Assembly (NCBI GenBank): GCA_025362095.1 | Contig: JANYIJ010000111.1 | Location: 1 to 32,602, forward strand | DNA: 32,602 bases | Direction: 5' to 3' | Source: Gemmatimonadota bacterium | GTDB taxonomy: Bacteria; Gemmatimonadota; Gemmatimonadetes; Gemmatimonadales; Gemmatimonadaceae | Shown: positions 1 through 8,085 of the stretch, one piece after another | Position numbering within the stretch: the first letter of the stretch is position 1 | Layout of the letters: each line of letters opens with the position of its first letter | Program-made: the position numbers and the translations under genes | The notes under the pieces: generated by a model | The model's input: only the letters and a program-made list of their open reading frames with translations | Database searches by the model: none | What the model was told of the DNA's origin: nothing

Positions 1-37
1 ACATGTGCCTATCCAGTACTCGTAAGGAGATTTTGCC

Positions 38-268
38 ATGAAGAAGATTGCTTTCGTCGCTGCCGCACTCGTGCTCGCCGCTTGCTCGGCCGATGAAAAG
101 AAGGCCGATGCGCCGGCCGCCGCTGCTCCGGCCGCCGCTGCTCCGGTTGCTGTGGCCGTTGACACGATGAAGATGGACTCGACCAAGACGAAGACGACGA
201 CCACGTCCACGACGACGACCAAGACTGATTCGTCCAAGGTCACGAAGACCCCTGCGAAGAAGCCGTAA
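38..268 (+). CDS. small Thr/Lys-rich lipoprotein (hypothetical)
   Basis: A 76-residue protein. A short basic start and a hydrophobic stretch lead to a lipobox LAAC with the acceptor cysteine at residue 16, so it should be exported, lipidated by Lgt and cleaved by signal peptidase II. The mature part is low complexity: Ala/Pro repeats at about 25-40, then a Thr/Lys/Ser-rich tail at about 48-72. No fold or enzymatic motif is visible. An AAGGAGA ribosome-binding site (23-29) sits 8 nt before the ATG, and a strong intrinsic terminator follows, so it looks like a single-gene unit whose promoter is mostly outside the window; TATCCA at 10-15 could be a -10 box. The biased composition is unlike the neighbours. 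Function unknown. Confidence 0.8.
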   Translation: MKKIAFVAAALVLAACSADEKKADAPAAAAPAAAAPVAVAVDTMKMDSTKTKTTTTSTTTTKTDSSKVTKTPAKKP

Positions 269-289
269 GCTCGGCGTTCTCAGACAGCA

Positions 290-325
290 AACGGGCGCGG
301 CTTGTTGGCCGCGCCCGTTCTTTTT
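290..325 (+). terminator. intrinsic terminator, possibly bidirectional
   Basis: A perfect 12-bp stem (290-301 paired with 308-319) with the 6-nt loop TTGTTG is followed by CTTTTT (320-325). This is a textbook Rho-independent terminator for the lipoprotein gene. On the other strand the same hairpin lies 40 nt after the ygfZ stop and is followed by a weak T run, so it may also end the convergent glc-ygfZ transcript. Confidence 0.9.
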
Positions 326-326
326 A

Positions 327-347
327 AGACGACAGACGACAGACGAC
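327..347. repeat. three tandem copies of a 7-bp unit
   Basis: AGACGAC occurs three times head to tail directly after the terminator (327-333, 334-340, 341-347), between two convergent genes. Too short to assign a role; it may be a slippage-prone simple repeat. Confidence 0.7.
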
Positions 348-360
348 AGGCGGCGGCTCG

Positions 361-1452
361 CTACCCCATTGGAGTGTCGCGCACGCGGACCACGCCCTCG
401 CCACCTTCCCATCGTGCGGTGAGCTCGGCGCCCGCAACGACTTCGCGCCTGAGCATTGCGAGGCCGATCGGACCGATCCGCGGTGACACCACGCTGCTCT
501 TCATCGTGCCGACGGACTTCTCGCCCGCGAACAACTCCGCACCAGTCGGAATCGGCACCGCGCTCTGAACTCCGCGCAAGCTCCGGTTGACGTGTCCGCG
601 GAAATGCACGCGTGCCACGGTCTCCTGTCCCGTATAGCACCCCTTCGTGTACGAGATGCCCTCGAGCTCGTCGAAGTTTGCTTCCTGCGCAAGCGTGCTG
701 TCGTCCATGTCGATTCCCCACAGCGGCCGCCCCGCCTCGACGCGCGCGACTTCGGTGGCATCGCGGCCGACGGGAGTCGCGCGCACCTTCTCCAGCCGTT
801 GCCAGAGCAGGGCCGCGGCTTCGACGGGAACGAAACAGTCGAAGCCGTCGCCGCCGAAATCGGGGACGCGCGCGATCACGACGCGCGCTCCCGAAAAGTC
901 GAATCCGATGTGATGGTAGTTCGCGAGTCCGCGCAGCGCAGCGACAGCCGGCGCGGGCGCGCCCTCGGTGCCGAGCACCGACGCAAGCACGCCATGCGAT
1001 CGCGGTCCGAACACGCCGATCGTGCGCAGCACCGCGCTCACGTCCGCGGATCGCGCTAGGCGCGGGTTCACATACTTGCGGATCATCGCGGTGAAGCCGG
1101 GGCCGGCGCTCGCCGGTGTGTCGAGAAGGAGGTCGTCGCCGCGCGCAAAGATCCGGACGTCGGAAATTACTTTTCCCTTCGCCGTAAGCGCGGCGGCGTA
1201 CTGCCCGGCTCCGGCGTGCAGTGCGCCGACGTCGTTTGTGACGAGACCCGCGAGAGTCTCCGTCGCCTGCGCTCCGCCGAACAGCATTCGCATCCGGGCG
1301 CTGCGGTCGACGAGCGCGGCTCCGCCTCGCAGCGCGGCGTATTCCTCGTCGACAGACGAGAATACCGCCACCTCTTCAAAGCCGGGAGGCGGACTCGAGT
1401 CGGACGGCGCCTTTGGATCGGGCGCAGCGGGAAAAACATCCGGAACAGTCAT
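361..1452 (-). CDS. ygfZ: YgfZ/GcvT-like folate-binding protein (Fe-S cluster maintenance)
   Basis: A 363-residue protein of the YgfZ/COG0354 family, related to the glycine-cleavage T protein. Family members bind tetrahydrofolate and help assemble or repair certain Fe-S enzymes in the cytoplasm. The hallmark KGCYTGQE motif is at residues 270-277 with the conserved cysteine at 272. The preceding GcvT-like fold includes a VDRS segment near 48-51, and a C-terminal barrel-like domain follows. The N-terminal 25 residues are Pro/Asp-rich and probably disordered. The ATG overlaps the upstream HAD stop by 4 nt, so it is the last gene of the glc operon. Its place beside GlcF, which has two predicted [4Fe-4S] clusters, fits an Fe-S maintenance role, though that specific link is inference. 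Confidence 0.93.
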   Translation of the reverse strand: MTVPDVFPAAPDPKAPSDSSPPPGFEEVAVFSSVDEEYAALRGGAALVDRSARMRMLFGGAQATETLAGLVTNDVGALHAGAGQYAAALTAKGKVISDVRIFARGDDLLLDTPASAGPGFTAMIRKYVNPRLARSADVSAVLRTIGVFGPRSHGVLASVLGTEGAPAPAVAALRGLANYHHIGFDFSGARVVIARVPDFGGDGFDCFVPVEAAALLWQRLEKVRATPVGRDATEVARVEAGRPLWGIDMDDSTLAQEANFDELEGISYTKGCYTGQETVARVHFRGHVNRSLRGVQSAVPIPTGAELFAGEKSVGTMKSSVVSPRIGPIGLAMLRREVVAGAELTARWEGGEGVVRVRDTPMG

Positions 1453-2144
1453 CGCGCGCCGGCCCCCGCGGCGAGACGCAACAGGTCGCGCACCGACGCT
1501 CCTTCGAGCGATGTCACGTAGCCATCTCCCGCGAACGCCAACGACGGCGAGACAGCCCCCACAACAATCGGATGCAGACGCGCCGCCCGCGCAGCCGCCA
1601 CGGCGTTGAGCGAGGCGACGAGCGCGACGCCATCACCGATCGTCACGGCACGGCCCCGCGCCATCCGCGCGATCGCGATATCGAACGGATCGCTCGCGGG
1701 TTCCGGCCCGCTGTAATCCTCCGCGGTCACGACGCACTCGAACGAATCGGCGATCCCGGCGAGCGAGAGCACGAGATCGACGTCGCGGCGCGGCGCACGC
1801 GTCACGATCCCCAGCCGTGCGATCCCCGCTGCTCCGCGCACCAGCTCCGACGCGCCCCGCATCAGCGGCAGCCCGCGCGCCACCGAGTCGCCGAATGCGC
1901 GCTCGGCGCGCAGCGCAGCCAGCTCAATGGTCGTCTCATCCGGCGCGTCTCGGGTGACAGTCGCAACGCGAATGGTCGCGCGCGCGGCGGCGGCAAATGA
2001 CAGGCCTCCGCACATCTCGTCGAACAGCTCGTCCGAAAATACTATTCCCTCCACAGCCATTGCATCGCGATGCGCGGCGAGCCTCGGCGCGCGCGTCTCC
2101 GCGAGCACGTCGTCGAAATCGAGAAATATGATCGGCGAGGGCAT
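1449..2144 (-). CDS. HAD-superfamily hydrolase with altered catalytic motifs
   Basis: A 231-residue HAD (haloacid dehalogenase-like) protein of the phosphoglycolate phosphatase/beta-phosphoglucomutase type. Motif I is LDFDDV with nucleophile D9 and acid D11, followed by a helical cap and motif II (IVTRAP). Two expected residues are not evident: the motif III region reads SGPEPASDPF where GKPxPDPF is usual, so the lysine is missing, and motif IV reads IGDGVALV without the second acidic residue. It starts 24 nt after the glcF stop with an AGAGG ribosome site, and its end overlaps ygfZ. Beside GlcDEF a phosphoglycolate phosphatase would make sense by feeding glycolate to the oxidase, but the altered motifs leave substrate and even activity uncertain. 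Confidence 0.8.
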   Translation of the reverse strand: MPSPIIFLDFDDVLAETRAPRLAAHRDAMAVEGIVFSDELFDEMCGGLSFAAAARATIRVATVTRDAPDETTIELAALRAERAFGDSVARGLPLMRGASELVRGAAGIARLGIVTRAPRRDVDLVLSLAGIADSFECVVTAEDYSGPEPASDPFDIAIARMARGRAVTIGDGVALVASLNAVAAARAARLHPIVVGAVSPSLAFAGDGYVTSLEGASVRDLLRLAAGAGAR

Positions 2145-2168
2145 TGCCTCTATATATACTGAGGTTGC

Positions 2169-3434
2169 TCAGATTCGCTGAGCGTACGAAGCGTCGAGCA
2201 GCTCTACAGGATGACGTGATTGCGCCACGCCGTTCGAGCGCAGGAGCCCGGCGCCGATCTGCATGAGACAGCCCGGGTTCCCCGTCGCGATGACCGGCGC
2301 TCCCGACGCTGCGATGTTGCGCAGCTTCGACGCGAGCACAAGATCGGAAATTTCCGGCTCGACGAGGTTGTAGATGCCGGCGCTTCCGCAGCACTGATCG
2401 TTGTCCGTCAGCGGCACGAGTTCCAGTCCGGGAATCGCGGCGAGCACCGCGAGCGGCGGCGCAGACACCCGCTGGCCGTGCAAGAGGTGGCACGGCGCAT
2501 CGTAGGCGACTTTCACATCGAGCGTTCCACCCTGCGCGGGACCCGCCGCGGCGAGCAGCTCGCTCACATCGCGCACCTTTGCGCCGAACGCGCGCGCTCT
2601 CTCGCTCCACGCTGAGTCGCCCGCGAGAAGGTGGCCGTATTCCTTCATTGCCGCCCCGCATCCGGCTGAGTTCACGGCTATGAACTCCGCGCCGCTCGCC
2701 TCGAACGCCGCAATGTTCGCGCGCGCGAGTTCGCGGGCGGTGGAAGCGTCGCCGGCGTGCGCGTGGAGCGCGCCGCAGCAGCGCTGACTTTCGGCCTTCA
2801 CCAGCATGTAGCCGTTTGCGGCGAGCGTGCGTTCCGTCGCGCGATTCACCGGCGCGAAGAGTCCTTCCATCACGCAGCCGTCTAGCGTGGCCACTTTGCC
2901 GCGCGCCACGCTGCTGCGCGGCGAGTAGGAACGATTTCGCCCGGCGGCGCTCCGCCGCGTGGACGCAAGCATCGCCATCGCGAAGCCGAGCCTGCCGGGA
3001 ATCCGCGCGAGGAGCGAAGGAATTCCAGTGGCGCGAAAGACGCGCGCTTTCCACATAGAGACAGCGAGAAGCGGCGCGTTCGAAAAGACGAACAAGATCA
3101 ACCGCGCCACCACGGGGAGCGTACGGCGCGCGGCGCCTCTCTCGCGAGTCAGCTCGAGCAGCTGTCCATACGGAACTCCGGATGGACACGCGGTTTCGCA
3201 GGCGCGGCATCCGAGGCAGCGATCGAGGTGGAGTTGCGCATCGGTGTCGTCGAACGAGAGCGCTCCGTCGGCTATCGCCTTCATGATCACGATACGGCCG
3301 CGCGGTGAATCGTTCTCGTCGTCGAGCGCGAGATACGTCGGGCACGCCTGCAGACAAAAGCCGCAGTGCACGCAGTTGTCGGAACCGGGAAGCGGCAGAG
3401 CCGCTGAGCGCGCGGCCGGCGGAAGTGCGGTCAC
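2169..3434 (-). CDS. glcF: glycolate oxidase iron-sulfur subunit GlcF
   Basis: The Fe-S subunit of the glycolate dehydrogenase complex GlcDEF, which oxidises glycolate to glyoxylate and passes electrons to the respiratory chain at the inner face of the membrane. With the GTG start at 3434 it is 421 residues. Two ferredoxin-type CxxCxxCxxxCP clusters are visible: C21/C24/C27/C31 and C73/C76/C79/C83. Two CCG domains follow, marked by QRCCGALHAHAG and DQCCGSAGIYN. The GTG is preferred over a far upstream GTG (3578) because it forms a GTGA overlap with the glcE stop and leaves only a short lead before the first cluster. Related enzymes oxidise lactate, but adjacency to GlcD and GlcE supports glycolate. 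Confidence 0.93.
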   Translation of the reverse strand: MTALPPAARSAALPLPGSDNCVHCGFCLQACPTYLALDDENDSPRGRIVIMKAIADGALSFDDTDAQLHLDRCLGCRACETACPSGVPYGQLLELTRERGAARRTLPVVARLILFVFSNAPLLAVSMWKARVFRATGIPSLLARIPGRLGFAMAMLASTRRSAAGRNRSYSPRSSVARGKVATLDGCVMEGLFAPVNRATERTLAANGYMLVKAESQRCCGALHAHAGDASTARELARANIAAFEASGAEFIAVNSAGCGAAMKEYGHLLAGDSAWSERARAFGAKVRDVSELLAAAGPAQGGTLDVKVAYDAPCHLLHGQRVSAPPLAVLAAIPGLELVPLTDNDQCCGSAGIYNLVEPEISDLVLASKLRNIAASGAPVIATGNPGCLMQIGAGLLRSNGVAQSRHPVELLDASYAQRI

Positions 3435-4324
3435 GCGCAGGCCTCGCCCATGATTCCGGGATTCAGGATGTGGCGGGGGTCGAATTGTTTCTTGACGCGC
3501 TGCGATAGCGCATCTGACAGGGTGTTCCCGCCGAGCGGGCCCCGTGGCTTCGGGTCGCTCGCGCGGAAAGCCGTCCACACTGCGGCGTCGCGCGGCTCCG
3601 CATCGCCAAGCGTCTTTACGATCGCGCGCGCGGCCGCGACGAGCGCGGAATTGCCGCCGAGGCGAATGAGCGCTCGTCCGTCGAGCTCTTCGATCGAGAG
3701 CGGCGCGAGCGGTCCGCGGCGAAACGCCTCGAGCCGCGCGCGCGATGCTTCGCCGTCAATCGCGACGCTCCACGTTTCATCGACCACGGGCCGCGCACGG
3801 AGGCGAACGCTGACTTCAGTTATCACGCCGAGCGTTCCCCACGAGCCCACCAGCAGGCGTGTGAGATCGAACCCCGCGACGTTCTTCACGACGCGCCCGC
3901 CCGCTCTCACGATCGCTCCGGTGCCGTCGACGAATTCCAGTCCGATCGCATGATCGCGCGGCGAGCCGAGCGCGGCGGAGCAGGGTCCGTATGTCGCGGT
4001 TGAAAAGGTCGCGCCGAGTGAACCGTCGTCACCGCCCCATGGAAGGAGCGGGCACCACTGGCCGTGCGCGGCTGTCGCTGCGTCGAGCTCGGCGATCGTC
4101 GTGCCAGCGCGCGCGGTGAGCGTGAGGTCGCCGGGGACGTACTCGAGAATACCGTCGAGCGCGGACACATCCAGCACGGCGGCATCGGGCGCGATCGCGG
4201 CACTGCGGGCGGGCCACGTTCCGCGTCCCGCGATGCGAACTCGCGCGTGACGGTCATGCGCGTCGCGCAGAATTCCGCCGAGATCCGCTGTGGTCGCCGG
4301 GCGCGCGTTCGTCAGCGCCGTCAT
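3431..4324 (-). CDS. glcE: glycolate oxidase FAD-binding subunit GlcE
   Basis: A 297-residue FAD-binding (PCMH-type) subunit of the GlcDEF complex, shorter than catalytic GlcD because it lacks the full FAD-oxidase C-terminal domain. Visible FAD-domain features are AGRGTWP near residue 33, a GGDDGSLGATF segment, and VVKNVAGFDLTRLLVGSWGT, which binds the pyrophosphate/isoalloxazine side in this family. The ATG at 4324 overlaps the glcD stop as ATGA; a longer in-frame extension to 4531 lies entirely inside glcD and reads as non-native Arg/His-rich sequence, so it was rejected. It overlaps glcF by 4 nt at its end, implying coupled translation and stoichiometric assembly. Confidence 0.93.
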   Translation of the reverse strand: MTALTNARPATTADLGGILRDAHDRHARVRIAGRGTWPARSAAIAPDAAVLDVSALDGILEYVPGDLTLTARAGTTIAELDAATAAHGQWCPLLPWGGDDGSLGATFSTATYGPCSAALGSPRDHAIGLEFVDGTGAIVRAGGRVVKNVAGFDLTRLLVGSWGTLGVITEVSVRLRARPVVDETWSVAIDGEASRARLEAFRRGPLAPLSIEELDGRALIRLGGNSALVAAARAIVKTLGDAEPRDAAVWTAFRASDPKPRGPLGGNTLSDALSQRVKKQFDPRHILNPGIMGEACA

Positions 4325-5736
4325 GTATGCGCTCCAGGCGCGGCAAGCCATTCGCGGCAGCTGTGCATGGGCACGACCTTGCCGGGATTCGCGCGACGCT
4401 CGGGATCCCATGCGGTGCGCAGGCGGCACATCGCGTCGAGCGTGTCGCCGGTGAACAAAGTTTCCATGAAGCCGAGTTTGTCCAGTCCAACGCCGTGCTC
4501 GCCTGTGATCGTCCCGCCCTCGGCGATGCACATTTCCATGATCTCGCGCAGCGCGGCGTGCACGCGCGCGGCTTCATCGGGATCATTTCCGTTGTACGGC
4601 ACGTTGGGATGCAGGTTGCCGTCGCCCGCGTGGAACACGTTGCAGACCGTGATGCGATGGCGCGCGGCGATCTCGGCGTTGCGCGCGAGGATTGTCGCGA
4701 GCTTCGTGCGCGGCACGACCGCATCCTGCACCGCGAGATGCGGAGCGACGCGGCCCATCGCGCCGAACGCTTTTTTGCGACCCTGCCAGAGACGCGCGCG
4801 ATCGGTCGCGTCTGTTGCCGTGCGGATTTCCCGGGCGCCGCATTCGCGGCAGAGGCGCTGGACGGCCGTGACGTCGTCGTCGAGTCCTGCGAGCGCGCCG
4901 TCGACTTCGATGAGCAGAACCGCCGCTGCGTCGCGCGGATACCCGGCTGCGTAGATCGACGACTCGACGGCTTCAATGGTGCCGTGATCCAGCAGCTCGA
5001 GAGCAGCCGGAAGAATTCCGGCCGCTACGATCGCACTCGTCGCGCGGGCCGCGTCGTCCACCGAGGTGAAATCGGCGAGCATCGTGCAAATACCCTCGGG
5101 GTTCGGCGTGAGCTTTACCGTCACGTCGAGCGTGACGCCAAAGCATCCCTCCGATCCCACGTAGGCGCCGATCAGGTCGTAGCCCGTTTCGCTTTCAGAG
5201 TGGCGCTCCAGCTGCACGACGTCTCCGCCGGGGAGCACGACGGTCGCAGCCAGAACGTGATTGAGCGTGACGCCGTACTTGAGGCAGTGCGGGCCGCCAG
5301 CGTTCTCCGCGACGTTGCCGCCGATGGTGCACGCGCTCTGGCTCGACGGATCCGGCGCGTAGTGCAAGCCGAACGGCGTCGCGGCTTTCGTGAGGTTGGC
5401 GTTCACCACACCCGGTTCAACCGTCGCCGCACGGCGCACGGGATCAACTGCGATGATGCGGCGCATGCGCTGCATGCCGATGAGGACGACGTCGTCCGCG
5501 AGCGCGCCGCCGGAGAGTCCGGTGCCGGCGCCGCGCGGCACGTAGGGCGCCTGCGCGCGATGCAGCGCGCGCACAACGGCGATCGCCTCGTCGCGCGTTC
5601 CCGGAAACACCGCGAGCCGCGGACGCTTGTGATATCCGGGGAGCGCGTCGCTCTGATAAACGAGCAGCTCCGTCGGGCGCTGAAGCACGTGCCGGGCGCC
5701 TACGATCTGGGAGAGTTCGCTCGCTAGGGAAGTCAC
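4321..5736 (-). CDS. glcD: glycolate oxidase catalytic subunit GlcD
   Basis: A 471-residue FAD-linked oxidase subunit that carries the glycolate oxidation site. An N-terminal FAD-binding PCMH domain contains VPRGAGTGLSGGAL and the GGNVAENAGGPH segment. The C-terminal FAD-oxidase domain includes FHAGDGNLHPN and TGEHGVGLDKL, both typical of the GlcD/D-lactate dehydrogenase group. The GTG at 5736 was chosen because the protein from there (VTSLASELSQ) matches the usual GlcD start; the frame remains open to an ATG at 5811, but that would read through the hairpin at 5769-5802. No clear Shine-Dalgarno precedes the GTG. First gene of glcDEF-HAD-ygfZ. D-lactate specificity cannot be excluded from sequence alone. 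Confidence 0.92.
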   Translation of the reverse strand: MTSLASELSQIVGARHVLQRPTELLVYQSDALPGYHKRPRLAVFPGTRDEAIAVVRALHRAQAPYVPRGAGTGLSGGALADDVVLIGMQRMRRIIAVDPVRRAATVEPGVVNANLTKAATPFGLHYAPDPSSQSACTIGGNVAENAGGPHCLKYGVTLNHVLAATVVLPGGDVVQLERHSESETGYDLIGAYVGSEGCFGVTLDVTVKLTPNPEGICTMLADFTSVDDAARATSAIVAAGILPAALELLDHGTIEAVESSIYAAGYPRDAAAVLLIEVDGALAGLDDDVTAVQRLCRECGAREIRTATDATDRARLWQGRKKAFGAMGRVAPHLAVQDAVVPRTKLATILARNAEIAARHRITVCNVFHAGDGNLHPNVPYNGNDPDEAARVHAALREIMEMCIAEGGTITGEHGVGLDKLGFMETLFTGDTLDAMCRLRTAWDPERRANPGKVVPMHSCREWLAAPGAHT

Positions 5737-5740
5737 GAAC

Positions 5741-5748
5741 GGAAAATA
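5741..5748 (-). promoter_or_regulatory. possible TAnnTTT-type promoter box before glcD
   Basis: On the minus strand TATTTTCC lies 4 nt upstream of the GTG chosen for glcD, which has no Shine-Dalgarno. It partly matches the FCB-type -7 element TAnnTTTG and would give an almost leaderless mRNA. No convincing upstream -33 element was seen. Tentative; AT-rich bases before a start codon are common by chance. Confidence 0.25.
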
Positions 5749-5768
5749 GCTCGTCGCGGAGTTAACGC

Positions 5769-5802
5769 ACGAAGGGCCGAACCTTTCGATTCGGCCCTTC
5801 GT
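5769..5802 (-). terminator. strong hairpin between the sigma factor gene and glcD
   Basis: A perfect 13-bp stem (5769-5781 with 5790-5802) and an 8-nt loop lie 50 nt after the sigma-factor stop and just before glcD. There is no U tract on the minus strand (GCGTTAAC follows), so it may be a Rho-assisted terminator, an RNA 3' end stabiliser or an attenuating element rather than a classical intrinsic terminator. Confidence 0.55.
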
Positions 5803-5851
5803 TCCATTCACGCCAGCCGCACCGGGGCAGCCAGCGGGTGGGGGACTTCGA

Positions 5852-6745
5852 TCAGGTCACCGCCCAGAAGCCGTTGAGCGAACGGCCTTCTGGAGATTCG
5901 CGCAGCTTCTCGAACGCGCGCTCGCGAATCTGACGAATGCGCTCGCGCGTCACGCCCATGAGCGCCCCGATCTTCTCGAGCGTCATTGCCTCTGCGCCTT
6001 CGTCCAGCCCGTAGTACAGATGGAGAATCTTCCGTTCGCGCGGCGTGAGGTAGTCCTTGAACACGCGGTCGATGCACTCGCGCATGAGTTTGAAATCGGT
6101 GGTCTCTTCGATCTCCGCGCCATCGCCGCCGGCGAAACGCTCGCCGAGCGTGCAGGCCTCGCGGTCACTGCGATCGATCGGCGCGTCGAGCGAGAGCTCG
6201 GTGGCCGACATCTGTTTTGCGGAGCGGACTTGTTCGGGGGTCTCCTCGAGGAGACGGCCGATTTCATGATCCGTTGGGTCTCGCTTGAGTACCTGCGCCA
6301 GAACTGTTTCCGCGCGCGAGAGGCGGATGAGCTGCGAATTCTGATTGAGCGGGATTCGCACGGAGCGCGTCTGCTCCGCGAGCGCCTTGAGGACCGCCTG
6401 GCGAACCCACCACACGGCGTACGAAATGAACTTTACGCCTTGGTCGGGATCGAATTTGCGAACGGCTTTGAGAAGTCCTTCGTTGCCGATCGCGACGAGC
6501 TCGGAGAGATCGAGCCCGTGACCCTGATACTTCTTCACATACGAAATCACGAAGCGGAGATTGGCCGTGACGAGCCGCTCGGCGGCTGCTTCGTCACCCT
6601 TCTGCGCGAGCCTGGCCAGACGTCGTTCCTCGGCCGGGTCCGTGATCAGGGGAAGCTTTTGAATGTCCTGGAGGTACTGGTCGAACGCGGTGGATGGAGA
6701 GGAGCGGAAGAAACCTTTGGATCTCGACTCAGTCGCATGCTGCAT
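5852..6745 (-). CDS. RNA polymerase sigma-70 family factor (short RpoD/SigA type)
   Basis: A 297-residue sigma factor. It has region 1.2 (DQYLQDIQKLPLIT), region 2 including core-binding and -10 contacts (NLRFVISYVKKY, YAVWWVRQAVLKALAEQ), region 3 from about residue 125, and region 4.2 with the -35 helix-turn-helix (MGVTRERIRQIRERAFEKLR). Region 1.1 and the long non-conserved insert of E. coli RpoD are absent. This matches the compact primary sigma of Bacteroidota-like bacteria, but a group 2 (RpoS-like) alternative sigma is also possible. The ATG at 6745 is preferred over a GTG two codons upstream because GGGG is spaced 5 nt before it. About 200 nt of leader separates it from aroB, so it is probably transcribed alone. 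Confidence 0.9.
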   Translation of the reverse strand: MQHATESRSKGFFRSSPSTAFDQYLQDIQKLPLITDPAEERRLARLAQKGDEAAAERLVTANLRFVISYVKKYQGHGLDLSELVAIGNEGLLKAVRKFDPDQGVKFISYAVWWVRQAVLKALAEQTRSVRIPLNQNSQLIRLSRAETVLAQVLKRDPTDHEIGRLLEETPEQVRSAKQMSATELSLDAPIDRSDREACTLGERFAGGDGAEIEETTDFKLMRECIDRVFKDYLTPRERKILHLYYGLDEGAEAMTLEKIGALMGVTRERIRQIRERAFEKLRESPEGRSLNGFWAVT

Positions 6746-6833
6746 ACACACCCCGGTGCGGCGTTGGGAAGTGAAATCGCGTTCTGGGACCCGTGTCGTT
6801 TGCGGTTTTGCCGCGAGCGTCGCAGGGACGGTC

Positions 6834-6863
6834 AGGATATGTGGTTGTACACACGCCGGTCAA
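6834..6863 (-). promoter_or_regulatory. candidate sigma-70 promoter for the sigma factor gene
   Basis: On the minus strand TTGACC (6863-6858) and TATCCT (6839-6834) are separated by 18 nt. The -35 matches TTGACA at 5 of 6 positions and the -10 matches TATAAT at 4 of 6. Transcription from here would give a 5' leader of roughly 80 nt before the ATG. No other use of the 6746-6953 gap was seen apart from the small inverted repeat at 6913-6931. Confidence 0.4.
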
Positions 6864-6912
6864 CACCCAAATCGTGTGCCAGTGATTCGCGAGGGGTGTC
6901 CGACAGTGCGAT

Positions 6913-6931
6913 ATCGTTGAAAATCAACGAT
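6913..6931. other. inverted repeat downstream of aroB
   Basis: ATCGTTGA and TCAACGAT (8 bp each) are separated by three bases, 22 nt past the aroB stop and about 50 nt upstream of the candidate sigma-factor promoter. It lacks a following T run on either strand, so it could be a weak transcript end for aroB or an operator-like site for the next gene. Confidence 0.4.
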
Positions 6932-6953
6932 TTGCACCTTGGAAACCCGGGCA

Positions 6954-8051
6954 TCACAAAGTTGCGCGGCTGGCTCCGAGGGCTGCGAGAACGATCGCAT
7001 CGGGCGCGGGAATCGCGTATCCGCGCTCGGCGCCAGCCATCTCGCCGAGTGCCGCCGGGAGTGCGTACTCGACTGTTCCCGCGCGAGATTTCTTGTCGCT
7101 GCGTGTGGCTTCGAGCACTGCGGATGCCGTCATCGAATTCGGCACAGCGGTCGGGAGTTCCGCCTCGCGGAGCAGCGATGCGATCGTGCCCGCGAGATTC
7201 GAGTCCGCGAGTTTCAGCAGCGCAGCGAGACGCGCCTCGACGACCATTCCCACGGCGACGCTCTCGCCGTGCGGCATCGAGAAGCCGCTGAGCGATTCGA
7301 TTGCATGGCCGATCGTGTGGCCGAAGTTCAGTGTCTTTCGCACGCCGCTCTCGCGCTCGTCGCGCGCGACAACGGCGGCCTTGATTGCCACGTTCCTGCG
7401 CACGAGTTCTTCGGCGAGATGCGCCGGCGCTCCGCCCTCGCGAACCAGCGCGCGGAGGTTCGCGGCGATCCAGTCGAACTCCGCGCGGCTCGTGATGACC
7501 GCGTGCTTGATGGCCTCGGCGATGCCATTTCGCAGGTGCGCGGGCGGAAGCGTTCCGAGCGCGCGCGGGTCAACGACGACGAGCGCCGGATGGTGAAATG
7601 CGCCGACGAGATTTTTCCCCGCGCGGGTGTCGACGCCGGTCTTACCGCCGATCGCGGCGTCGATCATCGCGAGGAGCGACGTCGGCATCTGCACGAACGG
7701 TATGCCCCGCATGTAGGTGGCCGCGACGAATCCGGCGAGGTCGCCGACTACCCCGCCGCCGAGCGCGATGATGGCGGAGTCGCGGCCGAAACCGGCATCG
7801 AGGAGTTCGTCGGTGAGGCGCGACCAGCTCTTGCGCGACTTGTTTTCTTCTCCGGCCTGGATTGTGAACAGCGGGACGGAGGCGGGCGCGAGGGCGGCGG
7901 TCACGCGCGCGGCGTAAAGCGGCGCGACGGTGTCGTCGCTGATGATCGCGAGGCGGCGGCCGGGAAGCGCCGCGCGAATTTCCTCGCCGCATGCGTCGAG
8001 CGAACCCGCGCCGATGACGATGCGCGAGCCGTGAAGGTTGAGGTCGGTCAG
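6954..8051 (-). CDS. aroB: 3-dehydroquinate synthase, apparent CTG start
   Basis: The second step of the shikimate pathway: NAD-dependent conversion of DAHP to 3-dehydroquinate in the cytosol. Clear AroB motifs are GGGVVGDLAGFVAATYMRG, the GGKTGVD segment, and the metal-ligand regions NGIAEAIKHA, NFGHTIGHA and MPHGESVAVG. The first conventional start (GTG 7904) would remove about 50 residues including the Rossmann-like first strands. The same frame continues upstream with recognisable AroB sequence (RIVIGAGSL, then LAIISDDTVAPLYAARV) up to a CTG at 8051 that follows GAGGAG at a 6-nt spacing. From that CTG the protein is 365 residues, the normal family length. There is no ATG, GTG or TTG upstream in frame before a stop at 8094. 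Fourth gene of the dinB-kinase-ATR-aroB unit. Confidence 0.92.
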   Translation of the reverse strand: MTDLNLHGSRIVIGAGSLDACGEEIRAALPGRRLAIISDDTVAPLYAARVTAALAPASVPLFTIQAGEENKSRKSWSRLTDELLDAGFGRDSAIIALGGGVVGDLAGFVAATYMRGIPFVQMPTSLLAMIDAAIGGKTGVDTRAGKNLVGAFHHPALVVVDPRALGTLPPAHLRNGIAEAIKHAVITSRAEFDWIAANLRALVREGGAPAHLAEELVRRNVAIKAAVVARDERESGVRKTLNFGHTIGHAIESLSGFSMPHGESVAVGMVVEARLAALLKLADSNLAGTIASLLREAELPTAVPNSMTASAVLEATRSDKKSRAGTVEYALPAALGEMAGAERGYAIPAPDAIVLAALGASRATL

Positions 8052-8057
8052 GTGTGT

Positions 8058-8063
8058 CTCCTC
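8058..8063 (-). promoter_or_regulatory. aroB: ribosome-binding site that decides the aroB start
   Basis: GAGGAG on the minus strand is followed by the spacer ACACAC and then CTG at 8051-8049. Its ideal spacing is the main sequence support for non-AUG initiation of aroB. Confidence 0.7.
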
Positions 8064-8085
8064 ACCAGTCGCCCGTGGCCGCCGT

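Noticed and set aside
4327-5727. Plus-strand 466-codon frame opposite glcD
   Set aside because: Complement of a clear GlcD frame with biased composition; no homology features.
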